A stretch of DNA of 64,000 nt from NCBI RefSeq assembly GCF_016889805.1, contig NZ_CP069535.1, positions 2,170,001-2,234,000 on the forward strand. Reading direction: 5' to 3'. The position numbers and the translations under genes are program-made. The notes below the pieces were generated by a model that had not been told where the DNA came from, did not search any database, and worked only from the letters and a program-made list of their open reading frames with translations. The stretch comes from Rhodanobacter sp. FDAARGOS 1247. Lineage in GTDB: Bacteria > Pseudomonadota > Gammaproteobacteria > Xanthomonadales > Rhodanobacteraceae. Below, one piece after another: positions 27,063 through 35,559 of this stretch. How positions within the stretch are numbered: the first letter of the stretch is position 1; every line of letters starts with the position of its first letter.

Positions 27063-28622
27063 ATGAGCAAGAAAACCAGCGAAAACACCCCGAAACTGCT
27101 GTTGCGCCAGGCCCGGCTGGACGACGTGCCGCAACTGGCCGAGTTGACCGCGCGCATCTACACCGCCGAGTGGGGCCACTCGCCGGAGATGCTGCGCTCC
27201 CAGCAGACGCACTTTCCCGAAGGCCAGTTCGTGGTCGAGTACGAAGGCAAGGTGGTCGGCTACTGCGCCACCTTCCGCATCGACGAGGAAACCGCGCTGG
27301 CCCCGCATACCTGGTCGCAGATCACCGGCGGCGGCATGGGTTCGCGCCACAAGCCCGACGGCAACTGGCTGTACGGCATGGAAGTGGTGGTGCACCCGGA
27401 CTATCGCGGCATGCGCATCGGCCAGCGGCTGTACCACGCGCGCAAGCGCCTGTGCACCGACCTGAAGCTGCGCGGCATCGTGTTCGGCGGGCGCATCCCC
27501 GGACTGGCCAGGAACCTCCAGCGCTACGGCAGCGCCGAGGCGTATGTGCAGGCGGTGGCGGAAGGCAAGCGCCGCGACCTCACCCTGAGCTTCCAGCTCA
27601 ACAACGATTTCGAGGTGATCGGCCTGCTGCGGGCGTACGTACCGTCGGACCACGATTCGCTGGGCTATGCGGTGCACCTGGTTTGGCGCAACCCGCGCCT
27701 GCTAGACCAGCCGGACATGCCGCCGATCCCCTCGCCCCGGCGCCTGCCCGATTCGGTGCGGGTGGCTTCGGTGCAGTACCAGCAGCGCAGGATCACCTCG
27801 TTCGAGGAGTTCGCCACCCAGGTCGAATACTTCACCGACATTGCCGCCGACTACAACGCGGACTTCGTCACCTTCCCCGAGCTGATCACCCTGCAGCTGC
27901 TGTCGATCGAGAACACCGAGCTGTCGCCATTCGAGTCGATCCGCAAGCTGAGCCAGTACACGCCCCAGGTGAAGGAGCTGTTCAGCCGTCTGGCCGTCCA
28001 TTACAACATCAACATCATCGCCGGCACGCACCCCACCGAACAGGCCAACGGCGACATCCACAACGTCTGCTACGTGTGCCTGCGCGACGGTTCGCTGCAC
28101 GAGCGCGAGAAGCTGCATCCCACGCCCAGCGAGCGCAACGTGTGGAACATCTCCGGCGGCGACAGCGCCGCGACGATCCTCACCGACTGCGGCCCGATCG
28201 GCGTGATGATCTGCTACGACTCCGAATTCCCCGAGGTGGCCCGCCACCTGACCGACCAGGGCGCGCTGATCCTGTTCGTGCCGTTCTGCACCGACGTGCG
28301 CGAAGGTTACCTGCGCGTGCGCTACTGCTCGCAGGCGCGGGCGATCGAGAATCAGTGTTACGTGGTGCTGTCCGGCAACGTGGGCAACCTGCCCGGCGTC
28401 AACAACTTCGACATCCAGTATGGCCAGAGCTGCATTCTCACGCCCAGCGACTTCCCGTTCGCCCGCGACGGCATCGCAGCCGACTCCACGCCGAACATCG
28501 AGACCGTGCTGTTCGCCGACCTGCGCCTGGAAAGCCTGGCCCGCGCCCGCAATGCCGGCGCGGTGACCAACCTCAAGGACCGGCGCTTCGACCTGTACGA
28601 GACGCGCTGGCGCCCGCGCTGA
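27063..28622 (+). CDS. GNAT acetyltransferase - nitrilase fusion
   Basis: This is a 519-residue two-domain protein. Residues 12-200 are a GNAT domain (RQARLDDVPQLAELTARIYT; acetyl-CoA-binding VHPDYRGMRIGQRLYHARK). Residues 230-505 are a carbon-nitrogen hydrolase domain with the Glu-Lys-Cys triad: E273 in FPELITLQ, K350 in REKLHPTP and C383 in MICYDSEFPE. The same fusion is known in many bacteria without an assigned substrate; hydrolysis of an amide linked to acetylation is inference. It is divergent from hutF with an 85-bp spacer. A link to histidine breakdown is possible from position but not shown. Confidence 0.9.
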   Translation: MSKKTSENTPKLLLRQARLDDVPQLAELTARIYTAEWGHSPEMLRSQQTHFPEGQFVVEYEGKVVGYCATFRIDEETALAPHTWSQITGGGMGSRHKPDGNWLYGMEVVVHPDYRGMRIGQRLYHARKRLCTDLKLRGIVFGGRIPGLARNLQRYGSAEAYVQAVAEGKRRDLTLSFQLNNDFEVIGLLRAYVPSDHDSLGYAVHLVWRNPRLLDQPDMPPIPSPRRLPDSVRVASVQYQQRRITSFEEFATQVEYFTDIAADYNADFVTFPELITLQLLSIENTELSPFESIRKLSQYTPQVKELFSRLAVHYNINIIAGTHPTEQANGDIHNVCYVCLRDGSLHEREKLHPTPSERNVWNISGGDSAATILTDCGPIGVMICYDSEFPEVARHLTDQGALILFVPFCTDVREGYLRVRYCSQARAIENQCYVVLSGNVGNLPGVNNFDIQYGQSCILTPSDFPFARDGIAADSTPNIETVLFADLRLESLARARNAGAVTNLKDRRFDLYETRWRPR

Positions 28623-28648
28623 GAGAACAGAGCGAGAGCAGGAGCGCA

Positions 28649-28767
28649 CCCCCATCCGCCCTGCGGGCACCTTCCCCCGTTTTACGGGGGAAGCAAGCAT
28701 GCCGCGTCGAGGCTCGTCGCTTCCTTCCCCCGCCTGCGGGGGAAGGTGCCCGCAGGGCGGATGGGGG
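28649..28767. repeat. 119-bp REP/BIME-like element with perfect 30-bp arms
   Basis: Positions 28649-28678 and 28738-28767 are exact reverse complements over 30 bp. Inside each end lies a further hairpin: CTTCCCCCGTTTTACGGGGGAAG in two halves at 28671-28693, and CTTCCCCCG/CGGGGGAAG at 28724-28745. It sits 27 bp after the GNAT-nitrilase stop and 56 bp before clcA. The transcript would form a very stable structure. Confidence 0.9.
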
Positions 28768-28822
28768 GCGGTGCGACAGGCTCAAACCCATCGCCAGCCA
28801 CCGCTCTGCGATAATCGCGATC

Positions 28823-30316
28823 ATGTCCGAGCCTTCCAAACCCGTTTCAACCTCATCGAACCCGCGCCTGCGGGCGCTGCTCGGCCACGAGTTCTTCGCG
28901 CCGCATCACTGGAAACGCCGGCTGGTTCTGTGGTTCGGCGCGGTGCTGGTGGCGCTGGCGGCGATCCTGTTTGCCAAGGCCAGCGTGTGGTCGTACCAGC
29001 TGTTCCTGCGCATCCTCGACCACGGCGTCTGGATTCCGCTGATCCTCACCCCGATCGTGTTCGCCCTGCTCGCCCGGGTCACCGAGGGCAGCTTCCGCGC
29101 GACGCGGGGCAGCGGCATTCCCCAGGTGATCGGCACGTTGCACATCGAGGATGAAGGCTTTCGCGCGCGGATGCTGGCGCTGCCGATCGCCGCGGGCAAG
29201 ATGGCGCTGACCCTGATCGCGCTGGCCGTGGGCGCGTCGATCGGCCGCGAGGGACCGACCGTGCACGTGGGTGCGGGCCTGTTCTACTCGCTGGGCCGGC
29301 GCTTCGGCTTCAATGATCCCAAGGCCGCTTCGCGCTTCATCCTGGCCGGTGGCGCGGCCGGCATCGCGGCGGCGTTCAACACGCCGCTGGCCGGCGTGGT
29401 GTTCGCGATCGAGGAGCTGGCCGGCACCTTCGAGCACCGCTTCAGCGGCCTGCTGCTGACCGCGGTGATCATCGGCGGCGTGGTCTCGCTGGGCATCATG
29501 GGCAACTACTCGTACTTCGGCGAGGTCGAGGCCAGCCTGCCACTGGGCCACGCCTGGCTGGCGGTGCTGCTGACCGGGGTGATCTGCGGCCTGCTGGGCG
29601 GCCTGTTCGCGCGCCTGATCCTGCTGAGCCAGCGCGGCCCGCTGGCCCGGGTCGGTCGCCTGCGCGCGCGCTGGCCGGTGGCGTTCGCGGCAGGCTGCGG
29701 GCTCACCCTCGCCGTGCTCGGCGTATGCACCCACAACAGCATCTACGGCACCGGCTACGACCAGGCGCGGGCGATCGTGCAGGGCGCCGCGAACATGCCC
29801 GACCAGGGCTTCGGCATCGCCAAGCTGCTGGCCAACGTGGTCTCGTACTGGGCCGGCATTCCCGGCGGCATCTTCTCGCCGGCGCTGGCGGTCGGCGCGG
29901 GCCTGGGCCAGAACATCGCGCACCTGTTGCCCGGCGTGCCCGCCGCCGCGGTGGTGCTGCTGGGCATGAGCGCCTACCTGGCCGGCGTTACCGGCGCGCC
30001 GCTGACCTCGGCGGTGATCGCGATGGAGCTGACCGACAACCAGGACATGGTGATCCCGATCATGGCCGCCTGCCTGCTGGCCCGCGCCGCCGCCTCGCTG
30101 TTCTGCCCCACGCCGGTCTACCGCGATTTCGCCGAGCGCATGGTGCAGGACTTCGAGCGGCAGCAGGCCAGCCAGCGCCAAAGCCAGGACGTGGTCTACG
30201 AGCTGGCCGACGATTCGCTCGACGAGACCGGCGACGCCGCGCCGGCCGCGGTGCGCACCACCGCGTTCGACGAGCCGGCCACGCCGGCCGACCCGCCGCC
30301 GCCTGCGCAACCCTGA
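28823..30316 (+). CDS. ClC-family chloride/proton transporter
   Basis: This is a 497-residue integral membrane protein with about 10-12 hydrophobic segments. The three anion-binding motifs are present: GSGIP (96-100), GREGP with the gating Glu (141-145) and GGIFSPALAVGAGLG. VVFAIEELAG carries the inner Glu typical of proton-coupled exchangers, and LGMSAYLAGVTGAPL carries the Tyr that coordinates chloride. It probably acts in the inner membrane in acid or osmotic tolerance. The C-terminal 60 residues are soluble, acidic and Pro/Ala-rich, without CBS domains. The start at 28823 is the first ATG after the BIME-like repeat. Confidence 0.92.
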   Translation: MSEPSKPVSTSSNPRLRALLGHEFFAPHHWKRRLVLWFGAVLVALAAILFAKASVWSYQLFLRILDHGVWIPLILTPIVFALLARVTEGSFRATRGSGIPQVIGTLHIEDEGFRARMLALPIAAGKMALTLIALAVGASIGREGPTVHVGAGLFYSLGRRFGFNDPKAASRFILAGGAAGIAAAFNTPLAGVVFAIEELAGTFEHRFSGLLLTAVIIGGVVSLGIMGNYSYFGEVEASLPLGHAWLAVLLTGVICGLLGGLFARLILLSQRGPLARVGRLRARWPVAFAAGCGLTLAVLGVCTHNSIYGTGYDQARAIVQGAANMPDQGFGIAKLLANVVSYWAGIPGGIFSPALAVGAGLGQNIAHLLPGVPAAAVVLLGMSAYLAGVTGAPLTSAVIAMELTDNQDMVIPIMAACLLARAAASLFCPTPVYRDFAERMVQDFERQQASQRQSQDVVYELADDSLDETGDAAPAAVRTTAFDEPATPADPPPPAQP

Positions 30317-30361
30317 TTCCTCCGCCCTGCCCCTCCTGACCTTCGCCGGAACCCGATCGAC

Positions 30362-31591
30362 ATGAGCCATCCTCGCTGGGACACCTTGCTGATCAACGCA
30401 ACGCTGGCCACGTTCGCGGGTGAGGCGCCGTACGGGCTGATCGAACACGGGGCGATCGCGATGCATCACGGCCGCATCGCCTGGCTCGGCCGGATGGACG
30501 AACTGCCCGGCGAACCCGCCACGCTGGCCGACACGCTCCGTTCGCTGGATGGCGCGCTGGTCACGCCGGGACTGATCGACTGCCATACCCATCTGGTCTT
30601 CGGCGGCGATCGCGCCCACGAGTTCGACCTGCGCCTCAACGGCGCCAGCTACGAGGAGATCGCCCGTGCCGGCGGCGGCATCGCCTCCAGCGTCACCGCC
30701 ACCCGCGCCGCCAGCGAGGAACAGCTGCTGGCGCAATCGCTGCCGCGCGCCCGCGCCTTGCTGGCCGATGGCGTGACCACGCTGGAGATCAAGTCCGGCT
30801 ACGGGCTGGATCTGGACAGCGAGCGACGCATGCTGCGCGTGGCGCGCCGGATCGGGCGCGAACTGGGCATCGGCGTGCGCACCAGCTTCCTGGGCCTGCA
30901 CGCGCTGCCGCCGGAGTACAAGGATCGACGCGACGATTACGTGGCCCTGGCCTGCGACGAGATGCTGCCCGCGCTGGCCGCCGAGGGCCTGGTCGACGCG
31001 GTGGACGCGTTCTGCGAAGGCATCGGCTTCAGCCGCGAGGAAACCCGCCGAGTGTTCGAACGGGCGAAGCAGCTCGGCCTGCCGGTGAAGCTGCACGCCG
31101 AACAGCTTTCCGACCTGGACGGCGCCGCCCTGGTCGCCGAGTATGGCGGCCTGTCGGCCGATCACCTGGAACACCTCGGCGACAACGGCATCCGCGCGAT
31201 GGCCGCGGCCGGCACCGTGGCGGTGCTGCTGCCGGGTGCGTTCTACGCGCTGCGCGAAACGAAACTGCCGCCGATCGAGCGGCTGCGCGAGCACGCCGTG
31301 CCGATCGCGATCGCCACCGACTGCAACCCCGGCACCTCGCCGCTGCTGTCGCTGCGTCTGGCCGCCGGCATGGCCTGTACGCTGTTCCGCCTGACGCCGG
31401 AAGAGGCGTTGCGAGGCGTCACGGTGCATGCGGCGCGTGCGCTGGGCCTGCACGATCGGGGCACGCTGGCGGTCGGCCAGCGCGCCGACCTGGCGGTATG
31501 GCAGGCGAAGCAGCCGGCGGAACTGTGCTACTGGATCGGCGGGCAGCTGCTGCGCGGGCTGTGGATCGGCGGCGAATCAGTGCCGGCGTAA
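30362..31591 (+). CDS. hutI: Imidazolonepropionase
   Basis: The 409-residue length is normal. Motifs are [16 protein letters not shown] with metal ligands H75 and H77, the substrate loop around [35 protein letters not shown] and [10 protein letters not shown]. It opens the ring of imidazolone propionate to give formimidoylglutamate, the substrate of HutF. It acts in the cytoplasm. It follows clcA by 45 bp. Its 3' end overlaps the convergent lpxK stop by 15 bp. Confidence 0.96.
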   Translation: MSHPRWDTLLINATLATFAGEAPYGLIEHGAIAMHHGRIAWLGRMDELPGEPATLADTLRSLDGALVTPGLIDCHTHLVFGGDRAHEFDLRLNGASYEEIARAGGGIASSVTATRAASEEQLLAQSLPRARALLADGVTTLEIKSGYGLDLDSERRMLRVARRIGRELGIGVRTSFLGLHALPPEYKDRRDDYVALACDEMLPALAAEGLVDAVDAFCEGIGFSREETRRVFERAKQLGLPVKLHAEQLSDLDGAALVAEYGGLSADHLEHLGDNGIRAMAAAGTVAVLLPGAFYALRETKLPPIERLREHAVPIAIATDCNPGTSPLLSLRLAAGMACTLFRLTPEEALRGVTVHAARALGLHDRGTLAVGQRADLAVWQAKQPAELCYWIGGQLLRGLWIGGESVPA

Positions 31592-32563
31592 CGCCGCCTC
31601 GACGCGGGCGGTCAGCGCGTCGAAGAACGCCAGCGGCAACTGCGCCCGCACCGGCACCCGGAACCAGTCCGGGCGGGCGAAGCCGGCGCACTTCACCGCG
31701 TCCTTGTCGGTCATCAGCAGCGGCAGCTGGTCACCGAAGGCGAGATCGCCCGGGACAAACGCATGGTGGTCGGCAAACGCATGTCCGATCACCTCGATGC
31801 CCGCGTCGCGCAAGCTGTCGAAGAATCGCTGCGGGTTGCCGATCGCGGCGACGGCATGCACGCGCTGGCCACGGAAGGCCGCCAGCGGCTGCCGCCGCCC
31901 GTCGGCCAGGGCGACGACGTCGCCGCCGTGCAACTGCATCGGATATTCGCCGGGCTCGGCGGTGCCGCCATTGCATACGCGCAGGTCGACACGCTGCAGG
32001 CGGCTGACCGGCTCGCGCAAGGGACCGGCGGGCAGCAGGCGGCGATTGCCGAAACGGCGCACGCCGTCGATCACGCAGATCTCCACGTCGCGCGCCAGCC
32101 GGTAGTGCTGCAAGCCGTCATCGGCGAGCACCACGTCGCAGCCGGCATCCAGCAGCAACTGCGCCGCGGCGGGACGATCGCGCCCGACCGCCACCGGCAC
32201 GCCGCTGGCGTGGATCAGGCAGGGTTCGTCGCCGACCCGGGCCGGGTCGGGCGCAGCGCCGAGCAGCAGCGGTTCGCGCTGGGTTCCGCCATGGCCGCGG
32301 CTGACCACGCCGGGACGATGGCCGCGCTCGCGCAGGGCTTCGACCACGGCGATCGTCAACGGCGTCTTGCCGGTGCCGCCCACGCTGAGGTTGCCGATCA
32401 CCACCACCGGCGCGGCCAGTCGCACGCTGCGCAGCACGCCGCGCCGGAACAGCAGGCCGCGGGTGCGGGTGACGGCGCCGTACAGCAGCGCCAGCGGCGC
32501 CGTCCACCACGGCGACGGGGCGCCGCGATACCAGGCTGATTCGAGCGTGTCGATCAGCGCCAC
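31577..32563 (-). CDS. lpxK: Tetraacyldisaccharide 4'-kinase
   Basis: This is a 328-residue protein. An N-terminal membrane-associated helix ([19 protein letters not shown]) is followed by the Walker A motif [17 protein letters not shown] (GGTGKT at 62-67), [18 protein letters not shown] with the DDGLQH signature, and [17 protein letters not shown]. It phosphorylates the 4' position of the lipid A disaccharide at the cytoplasmic face of the inner membrane. It is the last gene of the exbB-exbD-msbA-lpxK cluster, 9 bp after msbA. Confidence 0.96.
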   Translation of the reverse strand: MALIDTLESAWYRGAPSPWWTAPLALLYGAVTRTRGLLFRRGVLRSVRLAAPVVVIGNLSVGGTGKTPLTIAVVEALRERGHRPGVVSRGHGGTQREPLLLGAAPDPARVGDEPCLIHASGVPVAVGRDRPAAAQLLLDAGCDVVLADDGLQHYRLARDVEICVIDGVRRFGNRRLLPAGPLREPVSRLQRVDLRVCNGGTAEPGEYPMQLHGGDVVALADGRRQPLAAFRGQRVHAVAAIGNPQRFFDSLRDAGIEVIGHAFADHHAFVPGDLAFGDQLPLLMTDKDAVKCAGFARPDWFRVPVRAQLPLAFFDALTARVEAALRRH

Positions 32564-32572
32564 GGCCGCTCC

Positions 32573-34357
32573 TCAGTCGCCGGCCTGGTCGGCCGCATGG
32601 TCATGGAACTGCATGCGATGCAGCGCGGCGTACTGGCCGTCCAGCGCGATCAGCTCGGCATGCCTGCCCCGCTCGATGATGCGGCCCTGATCCATCACCG
32701 CGATCTGGTCGGCGCCTTCGACGGTGGACAGGCGGTGGGCGATCACCAGCGTGGTGCGGTCGCGCATCAGCCGCTGCAGGGCCTGCTGGATCAGCTGCTC
32801 GGATTCGGTGTCGAGCGCGCTGGTGGCTTCGTCCAGCACCAGGATCGGCGCGTTCTTGAGGATGGCGCGGGCGATCGCGATGCGCTGGCGCTGGCCGCCG
32901 GACAGCGTGTTGCCGCTCTGTCCGATGCGGGTGTGGATGCCGTCCGGCAGGCGCGCGATGAACTCCATCGCGTTGGCCGCCTCGGCCGCCGCGACGATGT
33001 CGGCCTCGCTGGCGCCGGCCAGTTCGCCGTAGGCGATGTTGTTGGCCACGGTGTCGTCGAACAGCACCACGCTCTGGCCGACCCAGGCGATCTGCCGGCG
33101 CAGCGAGGGCAGCGTGTATTCCTGGTAGTCCGCGTCATCGAGCACGATGCGCCCCGCACCCGGCTCGTAGAAGCGCGGCAGCAGGCTGACCAGGCTGCTC
33201 TTGCCGCTGCCCGAACGGCCGACCAAGGCAGTGACCGTGCCCGGCGCGCAGGCCAGGTCGACGCCACGCAAGGCTTCGTAATCGCTGTTCGGATAGGTCA
33301 GCCGCACGCCCTCGAAACTCAGGTCGCCGCGGGTGCGCGCCAGCGCGCGCGTGCCGTGGTCGACTTCGGGCGGCAGGTCCATGACCTCGAACAGGTCCTC
33401 CGCCGCCGACAGGCCGCGCTGGATGTTTGCCTGCACCTGGGTCAGCCGCTTCAGCGAGGGCATCATCGCGCCCATCGCGGTCAGCACCGCAATGAACACG
33501 CCCGAGGAGATGTGATCGATCACGCCCGGCCGGGTACCCAGAAAGACCAGTGCCGCCAGCGCGAACGCCGCGACGGTCTGGATCGCCGTGCTGGACATCG
33601 CGCTGGTCGCGGCAATCTTCAGGTTCAAACGGCGGGCCTGGTGGGTGACCTGGTCGAAGCGCGCGGCCTCGTGCTGCTGGCCACCGTAGATGCGCACTTC
33701 ACGATGCGCACCAACCGATTCCTCCACCGTGCCGGTCACCGAACCCATCATGCCCTGGATGCGCCGGCTGATCAGCCGGTAGCGCCGGCTGACCACGGTG
33801 GCGATCAGCACGATCGGCGGAATCATCACCAGCAGGGTCAGCGTGAGGTAGGCGCTGTTGTGCAGCATCACGTAGAACATGCCGATCACGGTGACGCCTT
33901 CGGTCACCGCCACCTTCACCGCATCGGTCGAGGCCGAGGCCACCTGTTCGCTGGTGTAGGTGATGCGCGAGATCTGCTGGCCCGACGGTTCGCGGCCGAA
34001 GAAGGTCGCCGGCAGGCGCAGGTAGGAAGCGAACACGTCGTGCTGCATCGCCTGCACGATGTTGCGTCCGATGTAGGCAATGCCGTAATTGCTGACGAAG
34101 GTGCCCAGGCCACGGATGCCGAAGATCGCGATGATCCAGATCGGCATCCAGAAGATCAGGTACGGGTCCTTGTTGAGGAACAGGTCGTCGAACATCGGCC
34201 TGAGCAGGTTGGTGAACATCGCCAACCCGCCACCGTCCACCGCCATGCCGAGGATCGCCACCAGGCCCACCGCCCAGTAGCGCCGGGTGTAACCGAGCAG
34301 CCGCGCGTAGACGCGCCGGCTGTCGGCATCCCACACCCCGCCCTTGCGCTTGCTCAC
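32573..34357 (-). CDS. msbA: Lipid A flippase, ABC exporter
   Basis: This is a 594-residue half-transporter with six membrane segments in residues 20-310. The ATPase follows: Walker A GRSGSGKS (380-387), LSGGQ signature (485-489) and Walker B ILVLDE (505-510). MsbA flips core lipid A across the inner membrane. It starts with GTG, overlapping the exbD stop (GTGA, 34357-34354), which implies translational coupling. It lies next to lpxK as in many gammaproteobacteria. Confidence 0.95.
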   Translation of the reverse strand: MSKRKGGVWDADSRRVYARLLGYTRRYWAVGLVAILGMAVDGGGLAMFTNLLRPMFDDLFLNKDPYLIFWMPIWIIAIFGIRGLGTFVSNYGIAYIGRNIVQAMQHDVFASYLRLPATFFGREPSGQQISRITYTSEQVASASTDAVKVAVTEGVTVIGMFYVMLHNSAYLTLTLLVMIPPIVLIATVVSRRYRLISRRIQGMMGSVTGTVEESVGAHREVRIYGGQQHEAARFDQVTHQARRLNLKIAATSAMSSTAIQTVAAFALAALVFLGTRPGVIDHISSGVFIAVLTAMGAMMPSLKRLTQVQANIQRGLSAAEDLFEVMDLPPEVDHGTRALARTRGDLSFEGVRLTYPNSDYEALRGVDLACAPGTVTALVGRSGSGKSSLVSLLPRFYEPGAGRIVLDDADYQEYTLPSLRRQIAWVGQSVVLFDDTVANNIAYGELAGASEADIVAAAEAANAMEFIARLPDGIHTRIGQSGNTLSGGQRQRIAIARAILKNAPILVLDEATSALDTESEQLIQQALQRLMRDRTTLVIAHRLSTVEGADQIAVMDQGRIIERGRHAELIALDGQYAALHRMQFHDHAADQAGD

Positions 34358-34785
34358 TGCGCCGCGCCCGGCTTGGTCGGCGTGGTGGCGATCGACAGCC
34401 GGGTGAAGCCGAGCTGGCCCAGCGCGTCCATCGCGGTGACCACGTTCTGGTTCGGCGTCATCGCATCGGCGCGGATCGTCACCGGGCGGTCGCGGTCGTC
34501 ACCGGCGTTGCGCGCGATGGTCTGTTTCAGCGCCTCGATGCCCTCGCCCATCACCTCGTCGCTGCCCACGAAGAAACGGCCGTCGCGGTCGATCATGATG
34601 GTCAGCACCTGGGTGTTCAGGTCGCGATCCTGGGCGCTGGCCTGCGGCAGGGTCACCTGCATACGCGAGTGCTGGATGAAGGTGCTGGTGAGCACGAAGA
34701 ACATCAGCAGGGTCAGCAGCACGTCGATCAACGGAATCACGTTGATCTCGAAGTCGTCGCCCCGGCGGTCGTTGCTGATACGCAT
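34354..34785 (-). CDS. exbD: ExbD/TolR-family biopolymer transport protein
   Basis: This is a 143-residue protein with a single N-terminal membrane helix (INVIPLIDVLLTLLMFFVLT) containing the Asp (in PLIDVLL) that is protonated in ExbD/TolR. A periplasmic domain follows. With ExbB it forms a proton-driven motor powering TonB- or Tol-type processes. In xanthomonads this pair next to msbA is conserved, and its partner protein is not in this window. It overlaps msbA by four bases and lies 10 bp after exbB. Confidence 0.92.
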   Translation of the reverse strand: MRISNDRRGDDFEINVIPLIDVLLTLLMFFVLTSTFIQHSRMQVTLPQASAQDRDLNTQVLTIMIDRDGRFFVGSDEVMGEGIEALKQTIARNAGDDRDRPVTIRADAMTPNQNVVTAMDALGQLGFTRLSIATTPTKPGAAQ

Positions 34786-34795
34786 CGGTGTGCGC

Positions 34796-35476
34796 TCAGC
34801 CTGCGCCTGGCGCGGTCGGCGCCGGCGTCCGGCGCGGTCGTGCCGCCGCGCTGGCCGCAGCCGTGGCGGCCGCCGGCGACAGGGTCAGCTCGTCCAGCAG
34901 GGCGGTGGCCTGCTTTTCCATCTCCACGCAGTAACCGGCCACGCGCGAACGGAAGTAGCGATGCAGCACATAGGCGGGAATCGCCACGGTCAGGCCCGAC
35001 GCTGTACAGATCAGCGCCTCGCCGATGCCGCCGGCCATCTTCGCCGGATCGCCGATGCCGCCGGCCATCACCTCCATGAACATGCGGATCAGGCCGATCA
35101 CCGTGCCGAACAGGCCCAGCAGCGGGCCGATCAGGGCGATCGTGCCCAGCGTGTTGAGGTAGCGCTCCATCCGGTGGATGACGTGCCGGCCGGTGTCCTC
35201 GATGCGTTCCTTGATGATCTCGCGCGGCTGCCGGCGCACGGTCAGCGCGGCGGCCAGCAATTCGCCCAGCGGCGAGCCGCTGGCCAGCGTGTCCAGGTGC
35301 TTGGGATCGAGTTGACCCGAGCGTGCCCACTGGCGCACTTCGTCGCCCAGGCCGGGCGGCAACACGGATTGCCGGCGCAGCGTCCAGCAACGTTCCAGCA
35401 CGATCGCCAGGGCGATCGCCGAACAGATCAGGATGGGCACCATCGCCCAGCCGCCAGCCATCAGAATTTCCAGCAC
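34796..35476 (-). CDS. exbB: ExbB/TolQ/MotA-family proton channel
   Basis: This is a 226-residue protein with three membrane segments: residues 7-27 (GGWAMVPILICSAIALAIVL), about 110-132 (TLGTIALIGPLLGLFGTVIG) and about 150-172 (GEALICTASGLTVAIPAYVL), the last with the conserved Thr/Ala lining. It forms the channel of an ExbB-ExbD motor. I place the start at a GTG (35476) giving VLEILMAGGW, because homologues begin with this stretch and GGGG lies upstream. An ATG at 35515 would add 13 residues. The C-terminal tail is Ala/Pro-rich. Confidence 0.9.
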   Translation of the reverse strand: MLEILMAGGWAMVPILICSAIALAIVLERCWTLRRQSVLPPGLGDEVRQWARSGQLDPKHLDTLASGSPLGELLAAALTVRRQPREIIKERIEDTGRHVIHRMERYLNTLGTIALIGPLLGLFGTVIGLIRMFMEVMAGGIGDPAKMAGGIGEALICTASGLTVAIPAYVLHRYFRSRVAGYCVEMEKQATALLDELTLSPAAATAAASAAARPRRTPAPTAPGAG

Positions 35477-35559
35477 TTTTCGACCCCAACATGCGAGCTG
35501 ACAGGAAGCGCGCATGATAGCAGTCTGGCCCGGCCGTACTGCGGCGGGTGTGGCATTCC

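Noticed and set aside
28853-31453. An 866-codon frame opposite clcA and hutI
   Set aside because: It is an antisense artefact of third-position GC bias; both genes on the other strand are certain.
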